Assembly (NCBI GenBank): GCA_027484385.1
Contig: JAIXTB010000140.1
Span: 1-43,178, forward strand
DNA length: 43,178 nt
Direction: 5' to 3'
Origin: Neisseriaceae bacterium
GTDB taxonomy: Bacteria > Pseudomonadota > Gammaproteobacteria > Burkholderiales > Chromobacteriaceae
A program made the position numbers and the translations under genes. The notes beneath the pieces are model-generated. The model was not told the DNA's origin. It was given only the letters and a program-made list of their open reading frames with translations, and did not search any database. The first letter of the stretch is position 1; every line of letters begins with the position of its first letter. This document shows positions 1 through 8,092 of this stretch, piece by piece.

Positions 1-552
1 CAGGCCGACGCAGGCCAGGATGCCCTGCAGCTGATGACCGTGCACGCGGCCAAAGGGCTGGAATTCAACGCCGTGTTTGTGGGTGGCCTGGAGGAAGGGC
101 TGTTCCCGCACGAAAACAGCTTTAATGATGCCAAGGGTCTGGAAGAAGAGCGGCGGCTGATGTACGTGGCTATCACCCGTGCCAGACAGCGGCTTTACCT
201 CACCAATGCGCAAAGCCGCATGCTGCACGGGCAGAGCCGTTACCCTATCCGTTCGCGCTTTGTGGATGAAATTCCGGCCGAGCTGTTACAGGTTTTATCT
301 GCTACGGTAAAAGCTGCGCCTGTTGCCAGCCGCAGCAGCTGGGCAGAACCGGCTTTTGTGCAGCAAAAGGCGGCCGCGCGGCAGGGAGGCTGGCGTGTGG
401 GCCAGTCGCTTAGCCATACCAAGTTTGGTGCGGGGGTCGTGATTAACGCGGAAGGTGCAGGCGACGACGTGCGTTTGCAGATCAATTTTGCCGAGCACGG
501 CATCAAGTGGCTGGATTTGCGTTACGCTGCAGACAAACTGACGTCTCTATAA
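1..552 (+). CDS. uvrD: DNA helicase II UvrD, 3' end only (5' truncated by window)
   Basis: C-terminal part of a UvrD/Rep/PcrA superfamily 1A helicase, which unwinds DNA in nucleotide-excision and mismatch repair. The frame is open from base 1, so the gene starts upstream of the window; the ATG at 34 in the ORF track is internal. Visible are the late helicase motifs: LMTVHAAKGLEF (motif V region), GGLEEGLFPH, and EERRLMYVAITRA (motif VI, with the arginine that contacts ATP). The last 50 residues (GQSLSHTKFGAGVV to KWLDLRYAADKL) match the small Tudor-like C-terminal domain of UvrD/PcrA, which favours uvrD over rep. A 30-base gap separates it from the next gene. Confidence 0.93.
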   Translation, partial: QADAGQDALQLMTVHAAKGLEFNAVFVGGLEEGLFPHENSFNDAKGLEEERRLMYVAITRARQRLYLTNAQSRMLHGQSRYPIRSRFVDEIPAELLQVLSATVKAAPVASRSSWAEPAFVQQKAAARQGGWRVGQSLSHTKFGAGVVINAEGAGDDVRLQINFAEHGIKWLDLRYAADKLTSL

Positions 553-582
553 GCCACCAACATAACAAAAGCGGGGCAATAC

Positions 583-2289
583 ATGAGTTCGCTGTCCAAT
601 CAATCGACTACGTTCAATGCCATTACCAGTGCCAAAGAAAGCACTGGGCGTCGGGATTACTCCAACCCGTTTGCCAAAAAGCAGTTTCTGGTGGTGGATT
701 GCGTGCCGGAAATGCAGCGCGCCATGTCCATGACGCTGCAGTCTTTTGGTGCCGAAAAAGTGGAATACGCCGGCAAAGCCAGCGACGCGCTGGTGAAGCT
801 GATGCGCTACGACTTTGACGTGGTGCTGTGCGATTACGACCTGGGCGGCGGCAGCGATGGCCTGTATCTGTACGAGGAGGCGAAGGAGCGCAACCTGCTG
901 AAGCAGTCCTGCGTGTTCATGATTGTCAGTGGCGAGCGCCGTGCGGCCAAGGTGTTGTCTGCCGCCGAGCTGGCACCGGATGGCTATCTGCTCAAGCCCT
1001 TTACCGGCGAAGAGCTGGCCAAACGGCTAGAGGTCGCCATGCGCCGCCGCGATGCCTTCAAAGTGGTAGACGAGGCGCTAATGAGCCACGACTACATGGC
1101 TGCCATTGAGGCGTGTGGCAAGAAAATCAGCGAGCGTAACGAATTCAGCCTGGACTTCATGAAGCTCAAGGGCAGCTTGAGCATGAAGATTGGCGATTAC
1201 GACTCGGCGCATAACCTGTACCAGCAGGTGCTGAAGATCAAGGAAATCCCGTGGGCCAAGGTGGGCATGGCCAAGTCCATGGCCGGGCTCAAGAAAGTGG
1301 AGCCGGCCATTGCGCTATTCCAGCAAGTGATTGTGGAAAACGACCGCGTGATGGAAGCCTACGACTGGCTGGCCAAGCTGTACCAGGACAACCATGACCT
1401 GAACAAGGCGCAGCAAACCCTGAAGCGCGCCACCGAGCTATCCCCGGCCACCATTCGCCGCCACCAGGCGCTAGGCCAGGTGGCCGAAGAAAACGGCGAT
1501 CTGGAGCAAGCCAAGAAAGCCTACAACACCACGTTGGAGCTATCCAAAGCCAGCTGGCACCGCAGCCCCACCCATTACGCTACGTTGGCGCGTACGCAGC
1601 TTGCCAGCCAGGACAAGGCCGAGGCCATGAAAACCCTGGCCTCGCTACGCCGCGATTACAAGCACAACCCGGAAGGCGAGTGGATGGCAGATGTGGTCGA
1701 TAGCACCATCCAGAACCACAGTGGTAACAAGGCCGCGGCCGAGAAGTTGTTGCGTTCGGCAGAAGAGCGCATGTCGCAGCTCTCCAAACTGAAAGACAGC
1801 GACCGGCTGGAGTTTGCCCGCGCCTGCTATGGGCAGGGCCAGCACGACATGGGCGACAAGGTCGCCAGTGGCCTGGTACGCAATAACCACGATAACGAAG
1901 AGCTGCTGCAAAAACTCTCCACCATGTTTGACCAGGTTGGCCGCGGTGATGCCGGCCGGGAGCTGATCGCCAGCAATGTGCAGGGCATTGTGGACCTGAA
2001 CAACCAGGCCGTGCGCGAGGCCCAGTCTGGCGACCACGACAAGGCCATCGCCCTGTTCCAGAAGGCCTTGCAGGAAATGCCGGAAAACGTGCAGCTGATG
2101 CTCAACCTGGTGAACGCCATCATTGCCCAGTGCCACCGCCAGGGCTGGCACGAAAGCAATATCAAGCACGCCCACGAGCTGCTGCAGCGTGTGCGCGAAA
2201 TGGCACCCACCAACAATAAATTCCAGAAGCTGTTGCAGGCCTGGCGTAGCCTGATCGACCAGCACCAGAAGCGGGAATTCCTGTTGTGA
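583..2289 (+). CDS. Response regulator receiver domain fused to tetratricopeptide repeats
   Basis: 568 residues. Residues about 35-155 form a CheY-like receiver domain: FLVVDC, LCDYDLGG (phospho-acceptor Asp), MIVSGE and LLKPF (conserved Lys) are visible. The usual Asp-Asp pair after beta-1 is Asp-Cys here, so one acidic Mg2+ ligand is changed. The remaining 400 residues are helical TPR-type repeats (for example KVEPAIALFQQVI, DLNKAQQTLKRATELSP, DHDKAIALFQKAL), normally a protein-protein docking surface. There is no DNA-binding or enzymatic output domain, so it probably signals by protein contact. ATG at 583 follows a GCGGGG ribosome site. It overlaps the start of the next gene (GTGA), suggesting co-translation. 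The sensor partner and target are unknown. Confidence 0.85.
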   Translation: MSSLSNQSTTFNAITSAKESTGRRDYSNPFAKKQFLVVDCVPEMQRAMSMTLQSFGAEKVEYAGKASDALVKLMRYDFDVVLCDYDLGGGSDGLYLYEEAKERNLLKQSCVFMIVSGERRAAKVLSAAELAPDGYLLKPFTGEELAKRLEVAMRRRDAFKVVDEALMSHDYMAAIEACGKKISERNEFSLDFMKLKGSLSMKIGDYDSAHNLYQQVLKIKEIPWAKVGMAKSMAGLKKVEPAIALFQQVIVENDRVMEAYDWLAKLYQDNHDLNKAQQTLKRATELSPATIRRHQALGQVAEENGDLEQAKKAYNTTLELSKASWHRSPTHYATLARTQLASQDKAEAMKTLASLRRDYKHNPEGEWMADVVDSTIQNHSGNKAAAEKLLRSAEERMSQLSKLKDSDRLEFARACYGQGQHDMGDKVASGLVRNNHDNEELLQKLSTMFDQVGRGDAGRELIASNVQGIVDLNNQAVREAQSGDHDKAIALFQKALQEMPENVQLMLNLVNAIIAQCHRQGWHESNIKHAHELLQRVREMAPTNNKFQKLLQAWRSLIDQHQKREFLL

Positions 2290-3590
2290 TACCGCCAAAG
2301 CACCACGGTATGCAGCCCCTGTTGTTTACGGGGCTGTTTTCTTGTTGGCTGTTGTTTGCGGCAATGGGCTGGGTATGGCTGGAAACCGGTGAGCGTCACG
2401 CGACACAGCAGGTGCTGGATGACCAGGCCGAGCAGCAACTGGTGCAGCTACGCACCCAGCTGGATAGCATGCAGCAAGAAGCACGGCAGCTATTGCGCAC
2501 CCTGGAGCTGACCCGTGCGCAAGGCAGCGAGCAGTACGCACCCTACCTCGCCAGCTTGCGCCAGCATTACCCCCAGCTGGGGCAGGTGGCCCTGCTGGCG
2601 GCCAACCCGGCGCAGGGCAAACAGCTGGAAGTGCTGGCGTTTGTGCCCTTTCAGTTGGGTGGGGTCTTGCTACCCACCCAGGACCTGGCACGGCAGCCAC
2701 TGGTCACGCCAGTCGTGCCGGCCTTGCAGCGTGGCCAGGCGCAGCTATTGGTCTGGCAGCCGCGTGCCCCAGAGCAGCTATTGCTGATCTTGCCGGGCAA
2801 GCAGGGCATGGCACTGGCTTTATGGTTGTCGCCTCAAGCGCTGCTGCCAGACAGCTTGCCCGCTGATATCAAGGCCACGCTGTCAGCACAGCCTGCTGCC
2901 CCAGCAGCGGCTAGCGCGGCAGGTAATTTATTAAGCCAGCAAGCATTGCGCAGTGGGGCTTTCGAGCTGAATCTTACCCTGTGGCGTGCCTGGCAGCCCT
3001 TGGCCCAGCTGTCGTGGCGCAGTGTGGTGTTGCTGGCGTTTATGCTTTTGCTGTGGTTGCTGGGGTGGCAGTCATGGCGACAGAGTCGTGGCCTGCGGCG
3101 GCAGACCCGGCAAGCACGCCACCTGCAAGAACAATGGCTGGTGCGCGCCATGCAGCAGGCACCCGTTTCACCGCAGCGAGCGCTGGCAACCCTGGAGCGG
3201 CAGCTGCAAACGCTCCCCCCTGCGTGCCTGATGCGTGTCTGGTGGGTGCATGGCAAGGGCGTACGCCGTCGTACTTTTCATTTGGCAAAGGCCATGCTGC
3301 AGCTGGACAGCCAGTTGAGCAGCGCGCCATTTGACGGCTTGACGGTTGTCCGTTTACGCCATGGCCAGCTGGTGCTGGTGCTGCTGCAGGATGAGGCCGG
3401 TATGGTCGTGAATGCCCCCCGGCTTTCGCACTGGCTGACAGCCGCCATGGGCGGGCGGCCCGACGAGGCTGGCCTGATATGGCAGTGTTTCGAGATGGAT
3501 AAAGGCGTGGGCGAGCTGGAGCGTGCCTTGGCTGGCGCCTCACTGGCCCCTCCGTTGGCCCCGCAGGGGCAGGGGGCGGCCGGGCGCTGA
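2286..3590 (+). CDS. Unknown two-helix membrane protein with periplasmic domain
   Basis: I do not recognise the family. As called it has 434 residues from a GTG overlapping the upstream stop (GCGGGAA eight bases upstream); an in-frame ATG at 2310 is the main alternative start. A first membrane helix lies at about residues 10-32 and a second at about 243-264 (VVLLAFMLLLWLLGW). Between them is a glutamine- and leucine-rich region of about 200 residues, expected in the periplasm and starting with a probable coiled coil (QQLVQLRTQLDSMQQEARQLLRTLEL). A cytoplasmic tail of about 165 residues follows. This is the topology of a bacterial sensor, but no HAMP, kinase or GGDEF motif is visible. Coupling to the REC-TPR gene suggests the two act together; that is inference. 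Confidence 0.7.
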   Translation: MIPPKHHGMQPLLFTGLFSCWLLFAAMGWVWLETGERHATQQVLDDQAEQQLVQLRTQLDSMQQEARQLLRTLELTRAQGSEQYAPYLASLRQHYPQLGQVALLAANPAQGKQLEVLAFVPFQLGGVLLPTQDLARQPLVTPVVPALQRGQAQLLVWQPRAPEQLLLILPGKQGMALALWLSPQALLPDSLPADIKATLSAQPAAPAAASAAGNLLSQQALRSGAFELNLTLWRAWQPLAQLSWRSVVLLAFMLLLWLLGWQSWRQSRGLRRQTRQARHLQEQWLVRAMQQAPVSPQRALATLERQLQTLPPACLMRVWWVHGKGVRRRTFHLAKAMLQLDSQLSSAPFDGLTVVRLRHGQLVLVLLQDEAGMVVNAPRLSHWLTAAMGGRPDEAGLIWQCFEMDKGVGELERALAGASLAPPLAPQGQGAAGR

Positions 3591-3647
3591 TGCCGGCCTG
3601 CCGGTTTTGCAGTACAATTGCCGCTATCGCCAACCGGGGGAATACAC

Positions 3648-3827
3648 ATGTATCAGTCCGAATTTACCGCTTTCATGAACGGCTTTCTGGAAAAGAACCC
3701 GCAAGTCGATACCGAACGTCGCGAACTGCGCCTGACCTGGTGGGAACGCACGCTGGACCTGGATGACCTGCGCCGCTGGAAAGCCTCCCGCGTGCCGCAG
3801 AAACCCTACGTTTACCAGCCCGAGTAA
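3648..3827 (+). CDS. Small DUF3460 family protein
   Basis: 59 residues, from the ATG at 3648 preceded by a strong GGGGGAA site; the longer ORF in the track begins at a TTG without support. The sequence (MYQSEFTAFMNGFLEKNP, then WWERTLDLDD and PQKPYVYQPE) resembles the short DUF3460 family, which I know mainly from betaproteobacteria and whose function is unknown. It is highly charged, has no signal peptide or membrane helix, and is probably cytoplasmic. It is followed by a terminator-like hairpin, so it may be a single-gene unit. Confidence 0.72.
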   Translation: MYQSEFTAFMNGFLEKNPQVDTERRELRLTWWERTLDLDDLRRWKASRVPQKPYVYQPE

Positions 3828-3864
3828 ACCTGGCGTACCGCCGTTCCGGCCCGTCGTATTGATC

Positions 3865-3897
3865 AAACCCTGCTTGCCACGCTCGCAGGGTTTGTCT
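3865..3897 (+). terminator. Rho-independent terminator after the DUF3460 gene
   Basis: Perfect 9-bp stem AAACCCTGC / GCAGGGTTT with an 11-base loop, followed by a weak T-rich tail (TGTCTTGT). Confidence 0.55.
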
Positions 3898-3987
3898 TGT
3901 CAACACCAGGGCTTGCCCGGGGCCGCCATGCAGCCCGGTGCTGCCCGCCCCGGCCAAACCGGACGGGGCGCTTTGTCAGTAGCCTTC

Positions 3988-4012
3988 ACGCCCGCAAGGG
4001 CGTTTGTTTTTT
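3988..4012 (+). terminator. Rho-independent terminator upstream of the O-methyltransferase
   Basis: ACGCCC-GCAA-GGGCGT stem-loop with a GNRA-type loop, followed by TTGTTTTTT. It ends 10 bases before the chosen methyltransferase start, which argues against the longer ORF start at 3897. A GC-rich inverted repeat (CGCCCCG / CGGGGCG) lies just upstream. Confidence 0.65.
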
Positions 4013-4022
4013 GAGCATCAGA

Positions 4023-4688
4023 ATGACCAGACAAACCATGACCATGAGCGACGATGTCGCGAGCTACTTGCTGCAAATCGGTGTGACCGAGCACCCGGTG
4101 CAGCGCGCCCTGCGCGAATTTACTGCCGGCCACCGCATGGCCAAGATGCAGATCGCCCCGGAGCAGGGCCAGTTTCTACGCTGGCTGGTCGGCCTTACCG
4201 GCGCACGCCGCTATCTGGAAATCGGTACGTTTACGGGCTACAGCGCGCTCACCGTTGCCCTGGCCATGGGCGAGCAGGGGCGCACGGTGTGCTGCGACAT
4301 GAGCGTAGAGTTCACCACCATCGCCCGCGATTATTGGCAGCAAGCCGGCGTGGCCGAGCGCATAGACCTGTACGTGCAGCCTGCCGTACAGACGCTCGCC
4401 ATGTTGCTGGAGCAGGGCGCGGCCGGCAGCTTTGACCTGGCATTCATCGATGCCGATAAACAGAACTACCCGGCTTACTACGAAACCTGCCTGCAGCTGG
4501 TACGCCCGGGCGGGATGATTGCCATCGACAATATCCTGCTTAATGGCCGAGTGGTGGCACCCCAGCCCGATCACCCGCGCAGCGTGCACGTCATGCACGA
4601 ATTCAACGCAAAGCTGCTGGCCGACCCGCGTGTCAGCCTGTGCATCTTGCCCATGGGTGACGGCATGACCCTGCTGCGCCGTTTGTGA
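4023..4688 (+). CDS. SAM-dependent O-methyltransferase (caffeoyl-CoA OMT-like family)
   Basis: 221 residues from the ATG at 4023; ATGs at 4038 and 4044 are possible too, as none has a clear ribosome site. The class I methyltransferase fold is visible: YLEIGTFTGYSALTVALA is motif I for S-adenosylmethionine, FDLAFIDADKQNYPAYY carries the metal-ligand Asp region of this family, and LVRPGGMIAIDNILLNGRV is the following strand and loop. These match the family 3 O-methyltransferases, which methylate catechol-type hydroxyls with a divalent metal. The true substrate in bacteria is usually unknown. It is cytoplasmic, with no signal sequence. It lies immediately upstream of tolR, where tolQ would be expected, with no obvious functional link. 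Confidence 0.87.
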   Translation: MTRQTMTMSDDVASYLLQIGVTEHPVQRALREFTAGHRMAKMQIAPEQGQFLRWLVGLTGARRYLEIGTFTGYSALTVALAMGEQGRTVCCDMSVEFTTIARDYWQQAGVAERIDLYVQPAVQTLAMLLEQGAAGSFDLAFIDADKQNYPAYYETCLQLVRPGGMIAIDNILLNGRVVAPQPDHPRSVHVMHEFNAKLLADPRVSLCILPMGDGMTLLRRL

Positions 4689-4793
4689 GCGGTCATCTCA
4701 AGGAACCCGCTGTTCCCGGGCTGGTCTGTTAATCACGCCTTTTAGCCCGCTGCCGGTGTTAACATCGGCATGTTATTGAAACAGGATAAACCC

Positions 4794-5201
4794 ATGTTGC
4801 AACGCCGCCCGCGCCGCATGATGAACCAGATGAATGTGGTGCCCTACATCGACGTGATGCTGGTGCTGCTGGTGATTTTCATGGTCACTGCGCCCATGTT
4901 TACCCCGGGTGTCATCGATGTGCCCAGTGTGAGCCGTGCCGCCCAAGTAGATACCACGCCGCTGGAAATCAGCATTGAAGCCAGTGGTGCCTACTTTGTC
5001 GGGGAAGGGCGCAAGCGTGACCCTGCGGCCAACCTGGACGAGCTGATTGCCATGGTGCAGGCGCGGCTGAAAGATGGCCGCCCGGTGGTGGTCACCGCGC
5101 ATCAGGACCTGAAATACAGTGAAGTGGTCAAAGTAGCCGACAAGCTGCACGCGGCCGGTATCCAGCGTGTGGCGCTTACGGTGCGCCAGCAGGGTAGCTG
5201 A
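4794..5201 (+). CDS. tolR: TolR, proton-channel subunit of the Tol-Pal system
   Basis: 135 residues. Inner-membrane protein of the ExbD/TolR family. With TolQ it uses the proton motive force to energise TolA and keep the outer membrane attached during division. The signature MNVVPYIDVMLVLLVIFMVTAPM contains the single membrane helix with the essential Asp, followed by a periplasmic domain of about 100 residues ending VALTVRQQGS. The ATG at 4794 is preferred (ACAGGA eight bases upstream) over the ATG at 4770. The stop overlaps the tolA start (TGATG). The normal partner tolQ is not upstream; the preceding gene is a methyltransferase. One uptake-like 10-mer lies inside at 5024. Confidence 0.93.
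   Translation: MLQRRPRRMMNQMNVVPYIDVMLVLLVIFMVTAPMFTPGVIDVPSVSRAAQVDTTPLEISIEASGAYFVGEGRKRDPAANLDELIAMVQARLKDGRPVVVTAHQDLKYSEVVKVADKLHAAGIQRVALTVRQQGS
5024..5033 (+). repeat. Uptake-like 10-mer TGCGGCCAAC (copy 1)
   Basis: Exact copy in tolR, read as Ala-Ala-Asn. Confidence 0.85.
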
Positions 5202-6067
5202 TGGTTGCCACCCGCCAACCCGGTGCCGCCTCCTGGCTGCTGTCCGCCTGCTTGCATGCGCTGGTATTACTCTGCCTGTGGTGGTCTGCCGCCCCGGAAC
5301 AGCTGAAAACTCCGCCACCGCTGGCAGTAGAACTGTGGGCGGGGAATACCGGCCAGGCCGCTGCGCCGGTGGCCACGCCGGCGCCCGCCGCTAAGCCTGC
5401 CCCTGCGCCAGCCCCGGCTCCCGCGCCGGTGGCGAGCACGAAAGCGCCGCCCCCGGCTCCGGTCGTGGATAACCCGGCTGCCGATGTGAAAGTACAGGCC
5501 GACAAGTCCACCAGAAAGCCGCCGCAAGCGGAAGCCAAACCTGCGGTGAAAGAGCCGCCAGTGGCCAAGGCCAAGCCAGCGGCCCCTGCGCCAGAGCGGA
5601 CACCGCCGCCGAAGCCTGCCAGCAATGCGGCAGCCAAGCCTGCGGCCAACCCCAAACCTGCCGCCGTGAAAACCGACGACCTGCTGGCCGAGCTGGACGC
5701 GCTGCCACCCGGCCCCGGGCAGGGCAAGGTGAGCCAGGCCGGTGCCAAAACCGGTGCGAAAACCGGTTCGGCCACCGGCCAGCCAGATCTGAAACAGCAG
5801 TACGGCGAGGCCATCAAGAACCGCGTGCGCCCATACATCGTGATACCGGACGGCATCAAGGGTAACCCCGAGGCGTCGGTGGAAGTGATCATCCTGCCGA
5901 CGCTGGAAATCCGCAGTACGCGTATCCTGCGCAGTAGTGGCTCGCCCGCGTGGGACCAGGCCGTACTGGCAGCCCTGGCCGAAGTACGGCGTTTCCCGCC
6001 GCTACCCAAGGGCGCAGACTTTGCCGACTACCGCCGTATCACCCTTAATTTCCGCCCCAAGGAGTAA
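5201..6067 (+). CDS. tolA: TolA, inner membrane-to-periplasm spanning Tol protein
   Basis: 288 residues. TolA links the TolQR motor to TolB/Pal at the outer membrane. Three parts are visible: an N-terminal membrane helix at about 11-29 (WLLSACLHALVLLCLWW); a long Pro/Ala/Lys-rich linker at about 45-185 with PAPAPAPAP, KPAA and AKPAANPKPAAVK repeats; and a C-terminal globular TonB/TolA-type domain (QQYGEAIKNRVRPYIVIP to YRRITLNFRPKE). The linker is proline-rich rather than the long helical Ala/Lys type of E. coli TolA. The start overlaps the tolR stop by one base, so translation is coupled. Overall similarity is low, as usual for TolA, but position and architecture make the call firm. Confidence 0.9.
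   Translation: MVATRQPGAASWLLSACLHALVLLCLWWSAAPEQLKTPPPLAVELWAGNTGQAAAPVATPAPAAKPAPAPAPAPAPVASTKAPPPAPVVDNPAADVKVQADKSTRKPPQAEAKPAVKEPPVAKAKPAAPAPERTPPPKPASNAAAKPAANPKPAAVKTDDLLAELDALPPGPGQGKVSQAGAKTGAKTGSATGQPDLKQQYGEAIKNRVRPYIVIPDGIKGNPEASVEVIILPTLEIRSTRILRSSGSPAWDQAVLAALAEVRRFPPLPKGADFADYRRITLNFRPKE
5641..5650 (+). repeat. Uptake-like 10-mer TGCGGCCAAC (copy 2)
   Basis: Exact copy in the tolA linker, read as Ala-Ala-Asn. Confidence 0.85.
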
Positions 6068-6071
6068 TGCC

Positions 6072-7361
6072 TTGCACCGACTGATTGCTTACTGCTGGCG
6101 CATGCTGCTGCTGGCCATGATGTTGGCCGCACCGCTGGCGCGTGCCGACCTGACCGTAGATATCGTGGGCGGCGGCAGCAGCCGCTACCCGCTGACCATT
6201 CTGCCCATGCAAAACGAAGAATGGCTGCCCGAGGCGGTAACGCAAACGGTCAAAAGCGATCTGGCCATGACCGGCTTGTTTGGCTTGCTGGAGCCGCCGG
6301 GCGGCACCGTGCTGCCGGCCTCGCCACAGGCATTCGACCCCGCGCCATGGCAGCAAAACGGCAGCCGTGCCGTGCTGTACGGCAAAGTGACCAAACTGGA
6401 AGGCGGCCTGCTGCGCCTGACCTTCTGGGCCGAAACGGTGAACCCGCGCGAGCAGAAGCTGGCCGCCGAGTTTGATGTCCACAGCTCGCAGCTGCGCGAT
6501 GTGGCGCACCGCATTGCCGACATGGTTTACGAGGCGCTGCTGGGCAGCAAGAGCCTGTTCGCCAGCCGTATTGCCTTTGTCGTGCAAAAGGGCAAAGAGT
6601 CGCGCCTGCAAGTGGCCGATGTGGACGGCCGCCGTGCGCAAACCGTGTTGCGCTCGGCCGAGCCCATTATTTCGCCCGCCTGGAGCCCGGACGGCAGCCG
6701 CCTGGCGTATGTGTCGTTCGAGAACAAAAAACCGGTGATCTACGTGCAAGACCTGGCTACCGGCCAGCGCCGCCTGCTGGCCAACTTCAAGGGCAGCAAC
6801 TCGGCACCGACCTGGAGCCCGGATGGCCGCAAGCTGGCCATTGTGCTGACATTAAGCGGTAATTCGCAGGTGTATATTATCAATGCCGATGGCACAGGCT
6901 TAAGCCGTTTCTCTTATAGTGATGCCATCGATACCGAACCGGTATTCAGCCCGGATGGCCGCCAGATTGCGTTTGTGTCCGACCGCAGCGGCGGGCCGCA
7001 GATTTACATCCAGCCACTGGATGGCAGCAAAACCGTCCGCCGCGTGACCTTCCAGGGCGCGTATAACGTGTCGCCGGCTTTTTCGCCAGATGGCCGCCAG
7101 CTGGCTTATGTGCGCCGCGAGGGTGGGCGCTTCAAGGTGATGCTGCAAGACCTGGCCACCGGTGACGCGCGCATGATCAGCAACAGCGCGTTTGACGAAT
7201 CGCCCAGCTTTGCCCCCAACGGCAAGATGGTGCTGTACGCCAGTGACGAAGGCGGCCGTAGCGTGCTGTATGCCGCCTCTACCCAGCACCCTGGCCGCGT
7301 CAAGCTAGGCGTGCTGGAAGGCCAGGTGCAAGACGCTGCCTGGGGGCCGTTTAACCCCTGA
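6072..7361 (+). CDS. tolB: TolB, periplasmic beta-propeller of the Tol-Pal system
   Basis: 429 residues if started at TTG 6072, which has GGAG eight bases upstream inside the tolA stop region; the ATG at 6102 is the alternative. The ORF track start at 5937 lies inside tolA and is not used. A signal peptide (LIAYCWRMLLLAMMLAAPLARA) is cleaved before DLTVDIVGGG. After an N-terminal alpha/beta domain come the WD40-like TolB repeats: SPDGSRLAYVSF, SPDGRKLAIVLT, SPDGRQIAFVSD, SPDGRQLAYVRR and APNGKMVLYAS. TolB binds Pal and TolA and cycles between them during cell constriction. A non-ATG start is an uncommon feature and may tune its level. Confidence 0.95.
   Translation: MHRLIAYCWRMLLLAMMLAAPLARADLTVDIVGGGSSRYPLTILPMQNEEWLPEAVTQTVKSDLAMTGLFGLLEPPGGTVLPASPQAFDPAPWQQNGSRAVLYGKVTKLEGGLLRLTFWAETVNPREQKLAAEFDVHSSQLRDVAHRIADMVYEALLGSKSLFASRIAFVVQKGKESRLQVADVDGRRAQTVLRSAEPIISPAWSPDGSRLAYVSFENKKPVIYVQDLATGQRRLLANFKGSNSAPTWSPDGRKLAIVLTLSGNSQVYIINADGTGLSRFSYSDAIDTEPVFSPDGRQIAFVSDRSGGPQIYIQPLDGSKTVRRVTFQGAYNVSPAFSPDGRQLAYVRREGGRFKVMLQDLATGDARMISNSAFDESPSFAPNGKMVLYASDEGGRSVLYAASTQHPGRVKLGVLEGQVQDAAWGPFNP
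6122..6131 (-). repeat. Uptake-like 10-mer GTTGGCCGCA (copy 3)
   Basis: Exact copy in the tolB signal peptide, read as Leu-Ala-Ala with TTG-GCC-GCA. Confidence 0.85.
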
Positions 7362-7461
7362 CGGCCAAGGCGGTGGAACTTTGGTTTTGTTCAAAAGTCT
7401 TTATGGTTTACCCGAGTCATTTCACTGGCTACACCAGGCCAGCCACAACAAGGAGCGTCGC

Positions 7462-8007
7462 ATGAAAGTTTTACCCTTCGTCGTAGCCGCAGCGGCGGTA
7501 TTGCTCAGTGCCTGCGCTAGTACCAGCAACCCGGCAGACACAGCCAATGCCGGCAATGCCGCCATCGTGTCCGGCAACAGTGGCAGCACCACCGGCAGTG
7601 CAGGTGGCAGCAGCCTGAACCCGGCGCAGCCTCTGCCACAGGTCGATGCAGTGAGCGCAGAAGCCGCAGCGTATGCTGGCGTGAATGGCAAGAGCGTGTT
7701 TTTTGACTTTGACCAGTTCGCCATCAAGGACGAGTACAAGGGTGTGGTCGAAGCGCATGCCGCCTATCTGGGCAAGTACAAAGGCCGCGTACTGGTACAA
7801 GGCAACACCGATGTGCGCGGTAGCCGCGAATACAACCTGGCGCTGGGCCAGCGTCGTGCCGAAAGCGTGAAACAGTCGCTGGAAGTGCTGGGCGTGAAGC
7901 CGGAGCAGGTAGAAGCGGTGAGCTTTGGCATGGAAAAACCCCGTGCTACCGGCACCACCGATAGCGATCACGCACAAAACCGCCGCGCCGATTTCGCTTA
8001 CCAGTAA
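7462..8007 (+). CDS. pal: Pal, peptidoglycan-associated outer-membrane lipoprotein
   Basis: 181 residues from the ATG at 7462, with AAGGAG seven bases upstream. The signal peptide ends in the lipobox LSAC, so Cys18 is lipidated; the next residue is Ala, not Asp, which fits outer-membrane sorting. A Ser/Gly/Ala-rich tether leads to an OmpA-like peptidoglycan-binding domain: VFFDFDQFAIK, VQGNTDVRGSREYNLALGQRRAESVK and ENRRADF-like QNRRADFAYQ at the end. Pal binds TolB and anchors the outer membrane to the wall. A 100-base gap separates it from tolB. A small GCCGGC-TAC-GCCGGC hairpin without a T-run follows the stop. Confidence 0.95.
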   Translation: MKVLPFVVAAAAVLLSACASTSNPADTANAGNAAIVSGNSGSTTGSAGGSSLNPAQPLPQVDAVSAEAAAYAGVNGKSVFFDFDQFAIKDEYKGVVEAHAAYLGKYKGRVLVQGNTDVRGSREYNLALGQRRAESVKQSLEVLGVKPEQVEAVSFGMEKPRATGTTDSDHAQNRRADFAYQ

Positions 8008-8092
8008 ACCCCGGCCGGCTACGCCGGCTTGACCTGCATCCGGGAAGGCGTCAACCTGCCCGGATTGCCCATTCTGCAAAGCCCTAACCACC

